64,000 nucleotides of DNA from WHSW01 sp963846165 (GTDB lineage: Bacteria; Actinomycetota; Thermoleophilia; Solirubrobacterales; 70-9): assembly GCA_963846165.1 (NCBI GenBank), contig CAWJUU010000007.1, positions 434,001-498,000 of the forward strand. The letters run 5' to 3'. The notes under the pieces were generated by a model. The model made no database searches and was not told the DNA's origin. It saw only the letters and a program-made list of their open reading frames with translations. Shown here piece after piece: positions 17,593 through 25,846 of this stretch. Made by a program: the position numbers and the translations under genes. The number at the start of each line of letters is the position of its first letter. The first letter of the stretch is position 1.

Positions 17593-18695
17593 CTCGGCAC
17601 CGCCTCGACCCGTTCGGCGGCCAGCAGAGCCGCGATCCGGTCGGCGGTCAGCGGGGCGAGCAGGATGCCGTTGCGAAAGTGGCCCGTGGCGAGCACCAGG
17701 CCCGCGATCGCGCCGGGACCGACCAGCGGCTGGTTGTCGGGCGTTGCAGGCCGCAGCCCGGCGATCGTCTCGACCAGCTCGAGCTCGGCAACGTCGGGCA
17801 GCGCCCGGTACGCCTCCCGCAGGAGCTCGTAAACCGCCCCGGCGGTGACCCGGGTGTCGAAGCCCCGCTCCTCGACCGTCGCGCCGACGACCAGGCGACC
17901 GTCGATTCGAGGGACCATGTAGAGGCGCTCGGTGAGCACGATCCGCTCGCAGACCGGCTGCGAGGGGGGCCCGGCGAGGGTGATGATCTGGCCCTTGACC
18001 GGACGAATCGGCGGCCGCGCCTCGGCGGGCAGCCACTCGGCCGCCGACCACGAACCGGCGGCGAGCACGGTCGACGCGGCCCGGTACTCGCCCCCGGCGG
18101 CGGTACGCACGCCGGCGAGCCGGCCGCGCTCGACGATCGCTGCGGCCACCTCGGCGACCTCGATCCGTCCCCCCGCGGCCTCGACGGCCGCAACCAGGGC
18201 GCCGATCAGGGCGCGGGGATCGACCGCGGTTTCATGGGGAGCGTGGACACCCGCCGAGAGGGCCGGCGTGAGCCCGGGCTCGAGCTCGCGGCAGGCCTGC
18301 GGGCGCAGCCACTCGGCGGCGAGACCGAGCGACTCCATCAGCTCGAAGCGCCGCCGCAGCTCCGCGGCCTGATCACGGTCGAGCGCGACATGGAGCGCTC
18401 CGACATCGAGGAGGCCGAAGTCGCGGCGGGCCGCCTCGGTGAGCTCGGCTGCGAAGCGCGGCCAGAGCGCATGCGACTCGAGCGCCAGGCCGAGCAGGCG
18501 GTCCTCGCCCCAGGTCGCCTCGCCCACCGGCGCGAGCATCCCGGCGGCGACGTTCGACGCGCCCGCGCCCGGACGGTCGCGTTCGAGCACCACAACGTCC
18601 AGGCCGCGCTCGGCGGAGCGCCAGGCGCAGGCGAGGCCGATCACGCCGCCACCGACGATCACGACATCGGGCTGTTTGGTGCTTGTGGTTGCCAC
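17589..18695 (-). CDS. thiO: Glycine oxidase ThiO
   Basis: About 368 residues. An FAD enzyme of the D-amino-acid-oxidase family that oxidises glycine to dehydroglycine for thiazole formation. The dinucleotide fold VVIVGGGVIGLACAWR is at the N-terminus; later GASNVAAGMLAPVGE, VKGQIITLAGPP and the C-terminal GLRPATPDNQPLVGP and TGHFRNGILLAP are ThiO signatures. GTG 18695 is chosen because the frame upstream is the riboswitch region, and GGAGAGGAG lies about ten bases before it. Confidence 0.93.
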   Translation of the reverse strand: MATTSTKQPDVVIVGGGVIGLACAWRSAERGLDVVVLERDRPGAGASNVAAGMLAPVGEATWGEDRLLGLALESHALWPRFAAELTEAARRDFGLLDVGALHVALDRDQAAELRRRFELMESLGLAAEWLRPQACRELEPGLTPALSAGVHAPHETAVDPRALIGALVAAVEAAGGRIEVAEVAAAIVERGRLAGVRTAAGGEYRAASTVLAAGSWSAAEWLPAEARPPIRPVKGQIITLAGPPSQPVCERIVLTERLYMVPRIDGRLVVGATVEERGFDTRVTAGAVYELLREAYRALPDVAELELVETIAGLRPATPDNQPLVGPGAIAGLVLATGHFRNGILLAPLTADRIAALLAAERVEAVPR

Positions 18696-18731
18696 GGCGA
18701 AGAACGCTCCTCTCCGGGCGGGCGGACCTCT

Positions 18732-18830
18732 CGTCCCTGCGCCGGCATTACCCGGATCAGGTTCAGACGGTCGGCGGCCCGTTGCCGCCCTCTCAGCCCA
18801 TTCGCGGTCGGGCTCCCGTTCCTCTCGAGG
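18732..18830 (-). promoter_or_regulatory. TPP riboswitch (THI element) controlling thiOSG
   Basis: Read on the minus strand, the conserved cores appear in order: a P3 stem GCCC/GGGC, the CTGAGA pyrimidine-sensor box, then CTGAACCTGATCCGGGTAAT and GCCGGCGCAGGGA, the pyrophosphate-sensor half. This is the thiamine pyrophosphate aptamer. Its 3' end is about 37 bases before the thiO start and just before the GGAGAGGAG ribosome-binding site, consistent with control of translation initiation. The outer limits are approximate. Confidence 0.93.
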
Positions 18831-18856
18831 ATACTCGCTTGGGATCATTCATCTGA

Positions 18857-19894
18857 ATGCCCGCGACGAAGCCCGAGCTGGTCACACGCTTCTTCGACTG
18901 CCTCGGCCGCTACGACATCGACGCCGCGCTCGAGCTGACAACCGCGGACGTCGTGATCGACAACCGCAACTCGAATGCGCCCTGGCGCGGGATCGCGGCC
19001 GGGCACGAGCAGGTCCGCGCCTCCTTCCACGCCTTTCGCGCACAGTGGAGCGATCTCGGCGGGGTGCGCTGGGACCATGTCCGGACCCGCCCCGCAGGCG
19101 GCGGGCGGCTCGCGATCGAGAGCCGGATCAGTGGCCGCGGACCCGCCACCGGGCTCCCACTCGACGCCCGCGGCGGCTGGCTGGTTTCGTTCGCACACGG
19201 GCGCGTCCGCGAGGGAGTCCTCTATCAGAGCTTTGACGAGGCGCTATTGGCCGGCCGCCGTCGCGCAATCGGCGAGGCACGCCTCTACTTCGTCTGCGAG
19301 GGGCGGCCCGACGGCGGCGACCCGGGGCCGCTGCTCGACGCGGCGCTCGCCGGTGGCGTCGAGGTGATCCAGCTTCGCGACAAGCAGCTCGACGACGAAC
19401 AGCTGGTCGCCGCCGCCTCCCGCTTCCGCGTCGCCGCGGACCGCCGTGACGCCCTCTTCTTCGTCAACGACCGCCCGGACCTGGTCGCCGCGTGCGACGC
19501 CGACGGGGTCCACGTCGGCCAGGACGACGCCCCGGTCGCCGAGGCGCGGAGCGTCGCCGGGAGCGCGGCCCTGGTCGGCCTCTCGACCCACTCGCCAGAG
19601 CAGTTTGACTCCGCGATCGCGGCTCGCGGCGAGGCGAGGGCGGACCAGCTCAGCACCGGCCCGGTCTGGGAGACGCCGACCAAGCGCGGGCGGGCGGCCG
19701 CCGGGCTCGAGCTGATCCGCCATGCGGCACAGCGAGGAGGCGAAGCGGCCTGGTTCGCGATCGGCGGCATCGACGCCAGCAACGTCGGCGAGGTCGTCTC
19801 CTCGGGCGCGCGTCGGATCGTCGTCGTGCGCGCGATCCGCGACGCCGCGGACCCCGAGGCCGCAGCGCGCGAGTTGCGGGCGGCGCTGGACTAG
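18857..19894 (+). CDS. thiE: SnoaL-like domain fused to thiamine-phosphate synthase ThiE
   Basis: 345 residues in one uninterrupted frame. Residues 1-130 resemble a SnoaL/NTF2-like alpha+beta barrel (LVTRFFDCLGRYDIDAALEL, then WRGIAAGHEQVRASFHAF). Residues about 140-345 are ThiE: IQLRDKQLDDEQLV, the diphosphate-binding FFVNDRPDLV, VHVGQDDAPV, VGLSTHSPEQF, GPVWETPTKRG and FAIGGIDASN. ThiE joins HMP-PP and thiazole phosphate into thiamine phosphate. It is divergent from thiO and must use a promoter within the riboswitch DNA. TTG near 19245 could give a separate ThiE, but no ribosome-binding site stands out there. Confidence 0.85.
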   Translation: MPATKPELVTRFFDCLGRYDIDAALELTTADVVIDNRNSNAPWRGIAAGHEQVRASFHAFRAQWSDLGGVRWDHVRTRPAGGGRLAIESRISGRGPATGLPLDARGGWLVSFAHGRVREGVLYQSFDEALLAGRRRAIGEARLYFVCEGRPDGGDPGPLLDAALAGGVEVIQLRDKQLDDEQLVAAASRFRVAADRRDALFFVNDRPDLVAACDADGVHVGQDDAPVAEARSVAGSAALVGLSTHSPEQFDSAIAARGEARADQLSTGPVWETPTKRGRAAAGLELIRHAAQRGGEAAWFAIGGIDASNVGEVVSSGARRIVVVRAIRDAADPEAAARELRAALD

Positions 19895-19903
19895 GCTGGG
19901 CGC

Positions 19904-19972
19904 GTTCCGCTCGGGCGGCTGGTGGCGTTCCGCTCGGGCGCCTGGTGGTGTTCCGCTCGGGCCGAGTCGGGG
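19904..19972 (+). repeat. Three tandem 23-bp units at the edge of dispersed repeat copy A
   Basis: GTTCCGCTCGGGC begins at 19904, 19927 and 19950, exactly 23 bases apart, with spacers close to GGCTGGTGGC. A similar doubled version on the opposite strand marks the right edge of copy B near 49540-49575. It begins nine bases after the ThiE stop. Confidence 0.8.
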
Positions 19973-20286
19973 TGCGGGTCCTGGTCGGGTTGCAGTGAGG
20001 GAGGGAGTTGGGCCTGGCGCGGGCGCCTTCGGTCGCCCTCGGCCGTGGCTGGCGCTTTCTTCTCGCTATCCGAGAATAAGGCGTCGATCGGGCCCTCGGC
20101 AGCGCGTCAACTCGCCGTTCGATCGCGGGTCGAGCTTGAAAGGAGAGTTGTTGCTCTATTGCAATGTCAACCTCGGACTCGACGCCGAGGGACGGTTGAG
20201 TCCGGGGTTTGCGACCTGCGCTCGCGCCCGGCCTCCCCTCACTGTCAGCGATCCCCGCCTCGTGCCCGGCGGCGGCCCGAGCGGAA
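19951..20286. repeat. Dispersed intergenic repeat, copy A, with terminal inverted ends
   Basis: The left end TTCCGCTCGGGC (19951-19962) and right end GCCCGAGCGGAA (20275-20286) are inverted copies. Each is followed inward, after exactly 30 bases, by CAGTGAGG (19993-20000) or its complement (20237-20244). The right half (about 20149-20244) is roughly 80% identical to 49411-49509, including a hairpin CCTCGG/CCGAGG and GGGGTTTGCGACCTGCGCTC. No credible gene lies in the stretch 19895-20346. A small non-autonomous element or a structured RNA are both possible. Confidence 0.7.
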
Positions 20287-20346
20287 GGGGCCACGCGTGG
20301 AGCCGTGTGCGCAAGGATCCGGGCACGACCATCTAGCCTCTGCGAC

Positions 20347-20904
20347 GTGGCCAGCCGGGAGCGAAAGCGGGCTGAGCGGCGCAAGCGCAAGGACCGCGCC
20401 GTCGAGCGCCGCGAAGAGCAGGCGGCCAAGCGCGAGGCGATGGCCGCGCGCAGCGAGGCGAAGAACGAGGCCGCGCGGGCGGCGCTCGAGCCGCTGGAAG
20501 CCGGCGAGCGGCCAACCGTGGTCACGATCGGGGCCGTGGTCTCGGCGCTGATCGCCATTTCGGCGATCATCGGCTACGCCGCCGGAGTCGAGGTGACCAA
20601 GGTCGGCAGCGACGGGATCGAGCAGGGGGAGGGCACCGCGCCGATCGCCTCGGTGCTCGCCGTCGTGCTGCTGATGGGAACGATGTCGTGGGGGATGTGG
20701 CGGGCCCGCTACTGGGCGGTGCTCGGCTTCCAGGCGCTGTTGATCATCGTCCTCGTCGCCGGCTCGATCGGGCTCCTCGGCGCGACGTCGGTGGTTCCGG
20801 CGGTCGCCACCGCGCTGCTGATCGCGGGCGCCGGCGCGATGTTCTTCTTCATGATCAAGGCGATGGCGCGGATCCAGATGCCGACCCGCCGGCCCTCGGG
20901 TTGA
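20347..20904 (+). CDS. Membrane protein with basic coiled-coil N-terminus
   Basis: 185 residues. Residues 1-50 are almost entirely Arg, Lys, Glu and Ala (helical, cytoplasmic). Four hydrophobic helices follow: one near residue 65, then VLAVVLLMGTMSWGMW, a third in VLGFQALLIIVLVAGSIGLLG, and a last in ALLIAGAGAMFFFMI. A role is not recognised; similar small membrane proteins are common in this lineage. TAGCCT at 20334-20339 lies seven bases before GTG 20347, indicating a leaderless start just after the repeat element. Confidence 0.7.
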   Translation: MASRERKRAERRKRKDRAVERREEQAAKREAMAARSEAKNEAARAALEPLEAGERPTVVTIGAVVSALIAISAIIGYAAGVEVTKVGSDGIEQGEGTAPIASVLAVVLLMGTMSWGMWRARYWAVLGFQALLIIVLVAGSIGLLGATSVVPAVATALLIAGAGAMFFFMIKAMARIQMPTRRPSG

Positions 20905-20928
20905 GGGTCGTTCTATAGAGTCGAACGC

Positions 20929-22296
20929 ATGCCCGACTCCTATGAGGTGATCGTGATCGGGGGCGGTCCGGGTGGCTACCACGCCGCGATCCGCGCCGCC
21001 CAGCTCGGCAAGAAGACCGCCGTTGTCGAGGCCGACAAGCCGGGTGGGCGCTGCCTCAACTACGCCTGCATCCCGGCGAAGACGATGCTGCACACCGCCG
21101 AGCTTCTCGACCACGCCCAGAACTCGGCCGAACTCGGGGTGGCGGTCAAGGGCGCAGCGCTCGACTGGAAGGCGCTGGGCGCGCGGCGCACGAAGGTCTC
21201 CGAGACCCTCTCGGGCGGCGTGAAGATGCTCTGGGACAAGAACAAGGTGACGCTGATCGAGGGCACCGGAGCGCTCGACTCCGACGCCAACGTCGTCGTC
21301 AACGGCACCGTGTATGAGGCCGGCGCGGTGATCCTGGCCACCGGCTCGGTCGCGCTCGCGATCCCCGGGGTGGAGTTCGGAGATCGCGTCGTCGACACCT
21401 GGGGCGCGTGGTCCCTGCCAACGCTTCCGAAGTCGATCGCGGTCGTCGGCGCCGGGGCCTCGGGCTCGGAGATCGCCTCCGCCTACGTCCGCTACGGCAC
21501 CGAGGTGACCCTGGTCGAGATGCTGCCGCAGATCCTGCCCGCCGAGGACAAGGACGTCGTCCGGGTGGTCGAGCGGGTATTCAAGAAGCAGGGGATGAAC
21601 GTGCTCACCGGCAACCCGATCTCCGATGTCGAGGCGGGCTCGAAGTCGGTCAAGGCGAAGGTCGGCGACGAGTCGCTCGAGGTCGAGTACGTCGCGATCG
21701 CCGGCGGCCGCGGCCCCGACACCGAGGGCCTCGGCCTCGACGCGGCGCAGGTGAAAACGGCCGAGGACGGCAAGATCGAGATCGACGCCTACGGGCGGAC
21801 CTCGAACCCCAAGGTGCTCGCGATCGGCGACCTGGTCCGCGGCCCGGCGCTCGCGCACAAGGCCCAGGAGGAGGGAGTGGTCGCCGCCGAGACGATCGCC
21901 GGCGCGCCGACCCACCCGATCGACGTCAACCTCGTCGCCGGCGCCACCTTCTGCCATCCCCAGGTCGCCAGCGTGGGCCTCACCGAGCAGGCAGCCAAGG
22001 ACGCCGGCAAGGACGTCAAGGTCGCGCGGATGAAGCTCGGCGGGGTCGGCGCCTCGGTGGTCTATGACGACCGCGACGGGCTCGTCAAGCTGGTCGTCGA
22101 CTCCGAGTACGGCGAGATCGTCGGCGCCCACGTCGTCGGCAACCGCGCCTGCGACATGATCGCCGAGCTCGTCGACACGATCGCGCTCGAGGGCGGCTAC
22201 CAGGAGCTGGCGCGGATCGTCCACCCCCACCCGACGATCTCCGAGGCGATCCTCGACGCCGCTCGCGCGATCGACGGCTGGGCGATCCACCAATAG
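20929..22296 (+). CDS. lpd: Dihydrolipoyl dehydrogenase (E3)
   Basis: 455 residues. An FAD enzyme that reoxidises dihydrolipoyl groups of 2-oxoacid dehydrogenase complexes with NAD+. The FAD motif VIGGGPGGYHAAIRAAQ, the redox disulfide Cys42/Cys47 (GGRCLNYACIPAK), the NAD motif VVGAGASGSEIASAYVRYG and the C-terminal catalytic base in HPHPTISEAI are all present. It is the only E3 in this window and probably serves both dehydrogenase complexes here and possibly a glycine-cleavage system. TAGAGT at 20916-20921 is seven bases before ATG, so the message is probably leaderless. Confidence 0.95.
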   Translation: MPDSYEVIVIGGGPGGYHAAIRAAQLGKKTAVVEADKPGGRCLNYACIPAKTMLHTAELLDHAQNSAELGVAVKGAALDWKALGARRTKVSETLSGGVKMLWDKNKVTLIEGTGALDSDANVVVNGTVYEAGAVILATGSVALAIPGVEFGDRVVDTWGAWSLPTLPKSIAVVGAGASGSEIASAYVRYGTEVTLVEMLPQILPAEDKDVVRVVERVFKKQGMNVLTGNPISDVEAGSKSVKAKVGDESLEVEYVAIAGGRGPDTEGLGLDAAQVKTAEDGKIEIDAYGRTSNPKVLAIGDLVRGPALAHKAQEEGVVAAETIAGAPTHPIDVNLVAGATFCHPQVASVGLTEQAAKDAGKDVKVARMKLGGVGASVVYDDRDGLVKLVVDSEYGEIVGAHVVGNRACDMIAELVDTIALEGGYQELARIVHPHPTISEAILDAARAIDGWAIHQ

Positions 22297-22343
22297 GGGC
22301 GAGAGCGCCCCCGCGGGTGGGCTAGCAAGGCATCCTTGCTAGC
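22296..22343. terminator. Tandem hairpins after lpd
   Basis: GGGGCG-AGAG-CGCCCC (22296-22311, starting at the stop codon) is followed by a perfect GCTAGCAAGG-CAT-CCTTGCTAGC (22321-22343), ten pairs with a three-base loop. No T-tract follows. A third weaker CCCCG/CGGGG stem comes next. TAGGCT at 22367-22372 is a candidate -10 for the following gene. Confidence 0.55.
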
Positions 22344-22400
22344 GGCGCGCCCCCGTGACGTCGGGGTAGGCTGGCGTGAAGGCGTCACAGAGGAGGAGGA

Positions 22401-22880
22401 ATGCCCGTACGAGGTGTTGACCACATCGACCTCGCGGTTAGTGATCTTGACCGCTCGCTCGCCTTCTACCTCGGCATGCTCGGACCAATCGGCCTCGCGG
22501 TGGAGGGCCGGTTTCGGAGCTACCGTGAGACCGAGGAGATCGTCTACCTCGGCTTCGGTCGAAAACATGTTCCGGGCACCCAGCCGGAGACCCGACTGGG
22601 TCTCCGGAAGGCCGATGGCGGCGAACATCACTACTACGAGGTGGGGATCGAGCACCTCGCATTCACGGTCGACAGCCGGAGCGAGGTCGACGATGCGTAT
22701 CAGCGCTGTCTGAGCATGGACGCCCGAATCCACTGTCCGCCGGAGGAGGAATCGGACCTCCCGGGCTACTACGCCTTCTTCGTCTTCGACCCCGACGGGA
22801 TCCGAATCGAGGTTGATCACTGGTCCGATCAGGTGCGCAGGGAGTGGGACCAAGGCGTGCATCTTGAGGTTGAGCCGTAG
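22401..22880 (+). CDS. VOC (glyoxalase/bleomycin resistance) superfamily protein
   Basis: 159 residues with paired beta-alpha-beta-beta-beta modules. Metal-ligand positions are visible as GVDHIDLAVSDLDRS (His), IEHLAFTVDSRSEVD (His) and FDPDGIRIEV (Glu). Members act on diverse small molecules, so the substrate is open. An AGGAGGAGGA site directly precedes the ATG. The following DsbA-like frame begins inside its last codon region. Confidence 0.82.
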   Translation: MPVRGVDHIDLAVSDLDRSLAFYLGMLGPIGLAVEGRFRSYRETEEIVYLGFGRKHVPGTQPETRLGLRKADGGEHHYYEVGIEHLAFTVDSRSEVDDAYQRCLSMDARIHCPPEEESDLPGYYAFFVFDPDGIRIEVDHWSDQVRREWDQGVHLEVEP

Positions 22881-23479
22881 AGCGGCCCGTCTTCTACTTC
22901 GACCTCGGGTCGCCGTACGCGTACCTCGCCGCGGAGCGGATCACGTCGCTGTTCGACGAGGTCGGGGCCGAGCAGCCGGAGTGGCAGCCGATCCTGCTCG
23001 GCGGCCTGTTCAAGCGCTTCGGGCGCGACTCGTGGGCGAACGGGCCCGGGCGCGAGCAGGGGCTGCGCGAGGTCGAGCGCCGCGCGCAGGCCTACGGGCT
23101 GCCACCGATCCGCTGGCCCGAGCCGTTCCCCGGCAACACGCTGATCGCGATGCGAACCGCGACCTTCGCCAAGGAGATCGGCCGCACGGTGTCGTTTTCG
23201 CTCGCGGCCTTTCGGCAGGCGTTCGCGGCGGGGCGCGACCTGAGCGAGCCCGACAACGTGTTCATCGCCGCCGCCGCCTCGGAGCTTCACCCGCGCGCGC
23301 TCGAGACCGCGGTCGCCCGCGACACGATCAAGCTTCGTCTGCGAGAGGCGACCGACCACGCCGGTGACCTCGGCGTGGTCGGGGTGCCGAGCGTGGTCGT
23401 CGGCGACGAGGTGTTCTGGGGCGACGACCGGCTCGAAGCAGCCGCCGAGGCCTCGAGGCGGCCCGATCCCGGCTCCTGA
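22877..23479 (+). CDS. DsbA-fold protein (2-hydroxychromene-2-carboxylate isomerase type) lacking a normal start codon
   Basis: About 200 residues. FYFDLGSPYAYLAAERI at the N-terminus, LLGGLFKRFGRDSW, and VVGVPSVVVGDEVFWGDDRL at the C-terminus place it in the DSBA/kappa-GST family; the active-site CxxC is replaced by SPYA, as in chromene-carboxylate isomerases. Between an in-frame TGA at 22871 and the conserved motif there are only the codons GCC GTA GAG CGG CCC GTC, so no ATG, GTG or TTG is available; the first is ATG 23150, well inside the fold. GTA 22877 may be a mutated GTG overlapping the preceding stop. The rest is intact. Confidence 0.7.
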   Translation, partial: VERPVFYFDLGSPYAYLAAERITSLFDEVGAEQPEWQPILLGGLFKRFGRDSWANGPGREQGLREVERRAQAYGLPPIRWPEPFPGNTLIAMRTATFAKEIGRTVSFSLAAFRQAFAAGRDLSEPDNVFIAAAASELHPRALETAVARDTIKLRLREATDHAGDLGVVGVPSVVVGDEVFWGDDRLEAAAEASRRPDPGS

Positions 23480-23509
23480 CCGGGCGGGCCCGCGTGGCGG
23501 CGTTGCGCG

Positions 23510-24811
23510 GTGAGCTATGTTGCGGGCGGGTTGGCTGACGAAACGGTGAAGACGGCACAGACGGATGGCGCCGCTGGCGCCCAGCGGTCGCTCCCCGACG
23601 CCGAGACCTGCGTCGAGCTGCTCGAGACGATGGCGCTCATCCGCCGTTTCGAGGAGGAAGCCGGGCGCCAGTACCAGAGGGCGAAGGCCGGTGGCTTCCT
23701 TCACCTGGCGATCGGCGAGGAGGCGACGATCGTCGGCACGACCTCGGTGATGCAGCCGAACGACTACCTGATCGGCACCTACCGCACCCACGGCCACGCG
23801 ATCGCCCGCGGGACCGAGCCCGAGCGAGTGATGGCGGAGCTGTTCGGGCGCGTCGACGGAACCTCGGGCGGGCGCGGCGGCTCGATGCACATCTTCGACG
23901 GGCCGCGGCGGTTCATGGGCGGCTACGGGATCGTCGGTGGCAACCTGCCGCTCGCCGCCGGCATGGGCCTGGCCTCCGACTACCTCGGCGAGGACGCGGT
24001 CACCGTCTGCATGTTCGGCGACGGCGCCTCGAACAGCGGCAACTTCGGCGAGACGATGAACCTGGCGGCGCTCTGGAGCCTGCCGGTGGTCTTCATCCTC
24101 GAGAACAACCTCTACGGGATGGGAACCGCGGTCGAGCGCCACTCGGCGGTCACCGACTTCTCGAAGAAGGCCGAGGGCATGGGCGTCCCCGGCGTGCGCG
24201 CCGACGGCATGGACGTGCTGGCGATGCGCGAGATTGTCACCGAGCACCTGCGGATCGCGCGCGAGGACCGCCGGCCGACCATGGTCGAGGCGTTCACCTA
24301 TCGCTTCCGCGGCCACTCCGCCGCCGACCCCGAGGTCTACCGCGAGAAGGAGGAGGTCGAGGAGTGGCGCAAGAAGGACCCGATCGAGCTTTTCCGTGAC
24401 CGGCTGCTGGCCGAGGGCGTGATCTCCGAACAGCAGGTCGAGCAGATGCGCGAAAGAATCGAGGCAGGGGTGCTGGCGGCGGTCGAGTTCGCCGACGCGT
24501 CGCCGGAGCCGCCCCTCGACACCCTCTATGACCACCTCTACGTCGTCGGCGATCAGGTGCCGGGCTGGTACGCGGTCGACGAGCGTGCGCCGACCCCGTT
24601 CGCCGGCGAGCGCGAGCACGAGGAGCTCGCCGGCGAGGCGATGAAGCTGGCCGAGGCCGGAGCCGCCTACGGCGGACAGGCAGCCGCGACCTCCGGCCGT
24701 CAGGAGGGCGACACGCTCGCCGACCGCGGCGACGGGACCGAGGCGCTCGAGGAGAACGCCTCGGAGTTCGTCGACGAGGACGACGAGGGCGACACGGAGG
24801 GCCCCTGGTAA
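23510..24811 (+). CDS. pdhA: Pyruvate dehydrogenase E1 component, alpha subunit
   Basis: 433 residues. The thiamine-diphosphate E1 alpha chain of a decarboxylating 2-oxoacid dehydrogenase. It has YRTHGHAIARG, GGRGGSMHIF, the Mg-TPP motif MFGDGASNSGNFGETMN and ILENNLYGMGT, and RGHSAADPEVYR. Family members end near residue 355; here about 75 extra residues follow, rich in Glu, Asp, Gly and Ala (ENASEFVDEDDEGDTEG). GTG 23510 is used. The stop overlaps the pdhB start. Assignment to pyruvate rather than another oxoacid is from motif similarity. Confidence 0.88.
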   Translation: MSYVAGGLADETVKTAQTDGAAGAQRSLPDAETCVELLETMALIRRFEEEAGRQYQRAKAGGFLHLAIGEEATIVGTTSVMQPNDYLIGTYRTHGHAIARGTEPERVMAELFGRVDGTSGGRGGSMHIFDGPRRFMGGYGIVGGNLPLAAGMGLASDYLGEDAVTVCMFGDGASNSGNFGETMNLAALWSLPVVFILENNLYGMGTAVERHSAVTDFSKKAEGMGVPGVRADGMDVLAMREIVTEHLRIAREDRRPTMVEAFTYRFRGHSAADPEVYREKEEVEEWRKKDPIELFRDRLLAEGVISEQQVEQMRERIEAGVLAAVEFADASPEPPLDTLYDHLYVVGDQVPGWYAVDERAPTPFAGEREHEELAGEAMKLAEAGAAYGGQAAATSGRQEGDTLADRGDGTEALEENASEFVDEDDEGDTEGPW

Positions 24812-25800
24812 TGGCCGGCCTGCGGATGCGAGAGGCGCTTCGCGACGCGATGGCCGAGGAGATGCGCCGTGACGAGACCGTCTACGTGATGGGCGAGGAC
24901 GTCGCCGTCTTCCAGGGCGCGTTCAAGGTCACCGAGGGACTGCTCGACGAGTTCGGCGAGCGGCGGGTGCGCGACACGCCGATCTCCGAGAACACGATCG
25001 TCGGCATGGGCGTCGGCTCGGCGATGGCCGGTCTGCGCCCCGTGGTCGAGCTCATGACCGTCAACTTCGCCCTGCTCGCATTCGACCAGATGATCAACCA
25101 CGCGGCGGCGATCCCCTACATGTTCAACGGCCAGGCGAGGGTGCCGATGGTCATCCGGATGCCCGGCGGTGGCGGCCACCAGCTCGGCCCGACCCACTCG
25201 CACAGCTTCGAGGCGATGTTCCTGCAGGTGCCGGGCCTGCTGGTCGCCTGCCCATCCACCCCCGCCGACGGCAAGGGGCTGCTGAAGGCAGCCATCCGCG
25301 ACGACAACCCGGTGATCTTCATCGAGCACGAAACCCTCTACGGCGCCCGCGGTGAGGTGCCCGAGGGCGATGACCACGTGGTCCGGTTCGGCCAGGCGGC
25401 GATCCGCCGCCCGGGGACCGACGTGACCATCGTCGGCATCCTGCGTATGGCGCACATCGCCCAGCAGGCCGCGAAGACGCTCGCCAACGACCATGGCGTC
25501 GAGGCCGAGGTGATCGACCCGCGGACGCTGCGTCCACTCGACCTCGACACCATCCTCGAGTCGGTCCGCAAGACCAACCGGCTCGTCTGCGTCGAGGAGG
25601 GCTGGCCGCACGGCGGCGTCGGCGCCAACATCGCCGCGCTGGTCACCGAGCAGGCATTCGACCACCTCGACGCGCCGGTCCAGCGGGTCACCGGCGCGGA
25701 CGTGCCGATGCCGTACTCGAAGCGGCTCGAGCAGTCGGCGATCCCCCACTCCGAGCACGTCGTCAGCGCCGCACTCGCGACGCTCGAGGGAGCGGCATGA
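24811..25800 (+). CDS. pdhB: Pyruvate dehydrogenase E1 component, beta subunit
   Basis: 329 residues. The partner chain completing the TPP site. The catalytic glutamate is in DTPISENTIVGMGVGSA and the catalytic histidine in LGPTHSHSFEAMF; GEDVAVFQGAFKVTEGLLDEF and VEEGWPHGGVGANIAAL are family motifs. ATG 24811 overlaps the pdhA stop; a 46-base gap with a good ribosome-binding site leads to the E2 gene. Confidence 0.92.
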   Translation: MAGLRMREALRDAMAEEMRRDETVYVMGEDVAVFQGAFKVTEGLLDEFGERRVRDTPISENTIVGMGVGSAMAGLRPVVELMTVNFALLAFDQMINHAAAIPYMFNGQARVPMVIRMPGGGGHQLGPTHSHSFEAMFLQVPGLLVACPSTPADGKGLLKAAIRDDNPVIFIEHETLYGARGEVPEGDDHVVRFGQAAIRRPGTDVTIVGILRMAHIAQQAAKTLANDHGVEAEVIDPRTLRPLDLDTILESVRKTNRLVCVEEGWPHGGVGANIAALVTEQAFDHLDAPVQRVTGADVPMPYSKRLEQSAIPHSEHVVSAALATLEGAA

Positions 25801-25846
25801 GCCGGCTGGCCATGGCACCACCGGAGGCGAAGCCGAGGAGGTGGCC

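Noticed and set aside
20149..20244. Similar short peptides translated from repeat copies A and B as a gene family
   Set aside because: Frames are open in several phases with no start or ribosome-binding site, and the best conservation is in DNA hairpins, not codon third positions.
22813..23367. 184-residue Arg-rich frame beginning inside the VOC gene
   Set aside because: It is the shifted reading of the DsbA-fold gene; only the other frame has the conserved family motifs.
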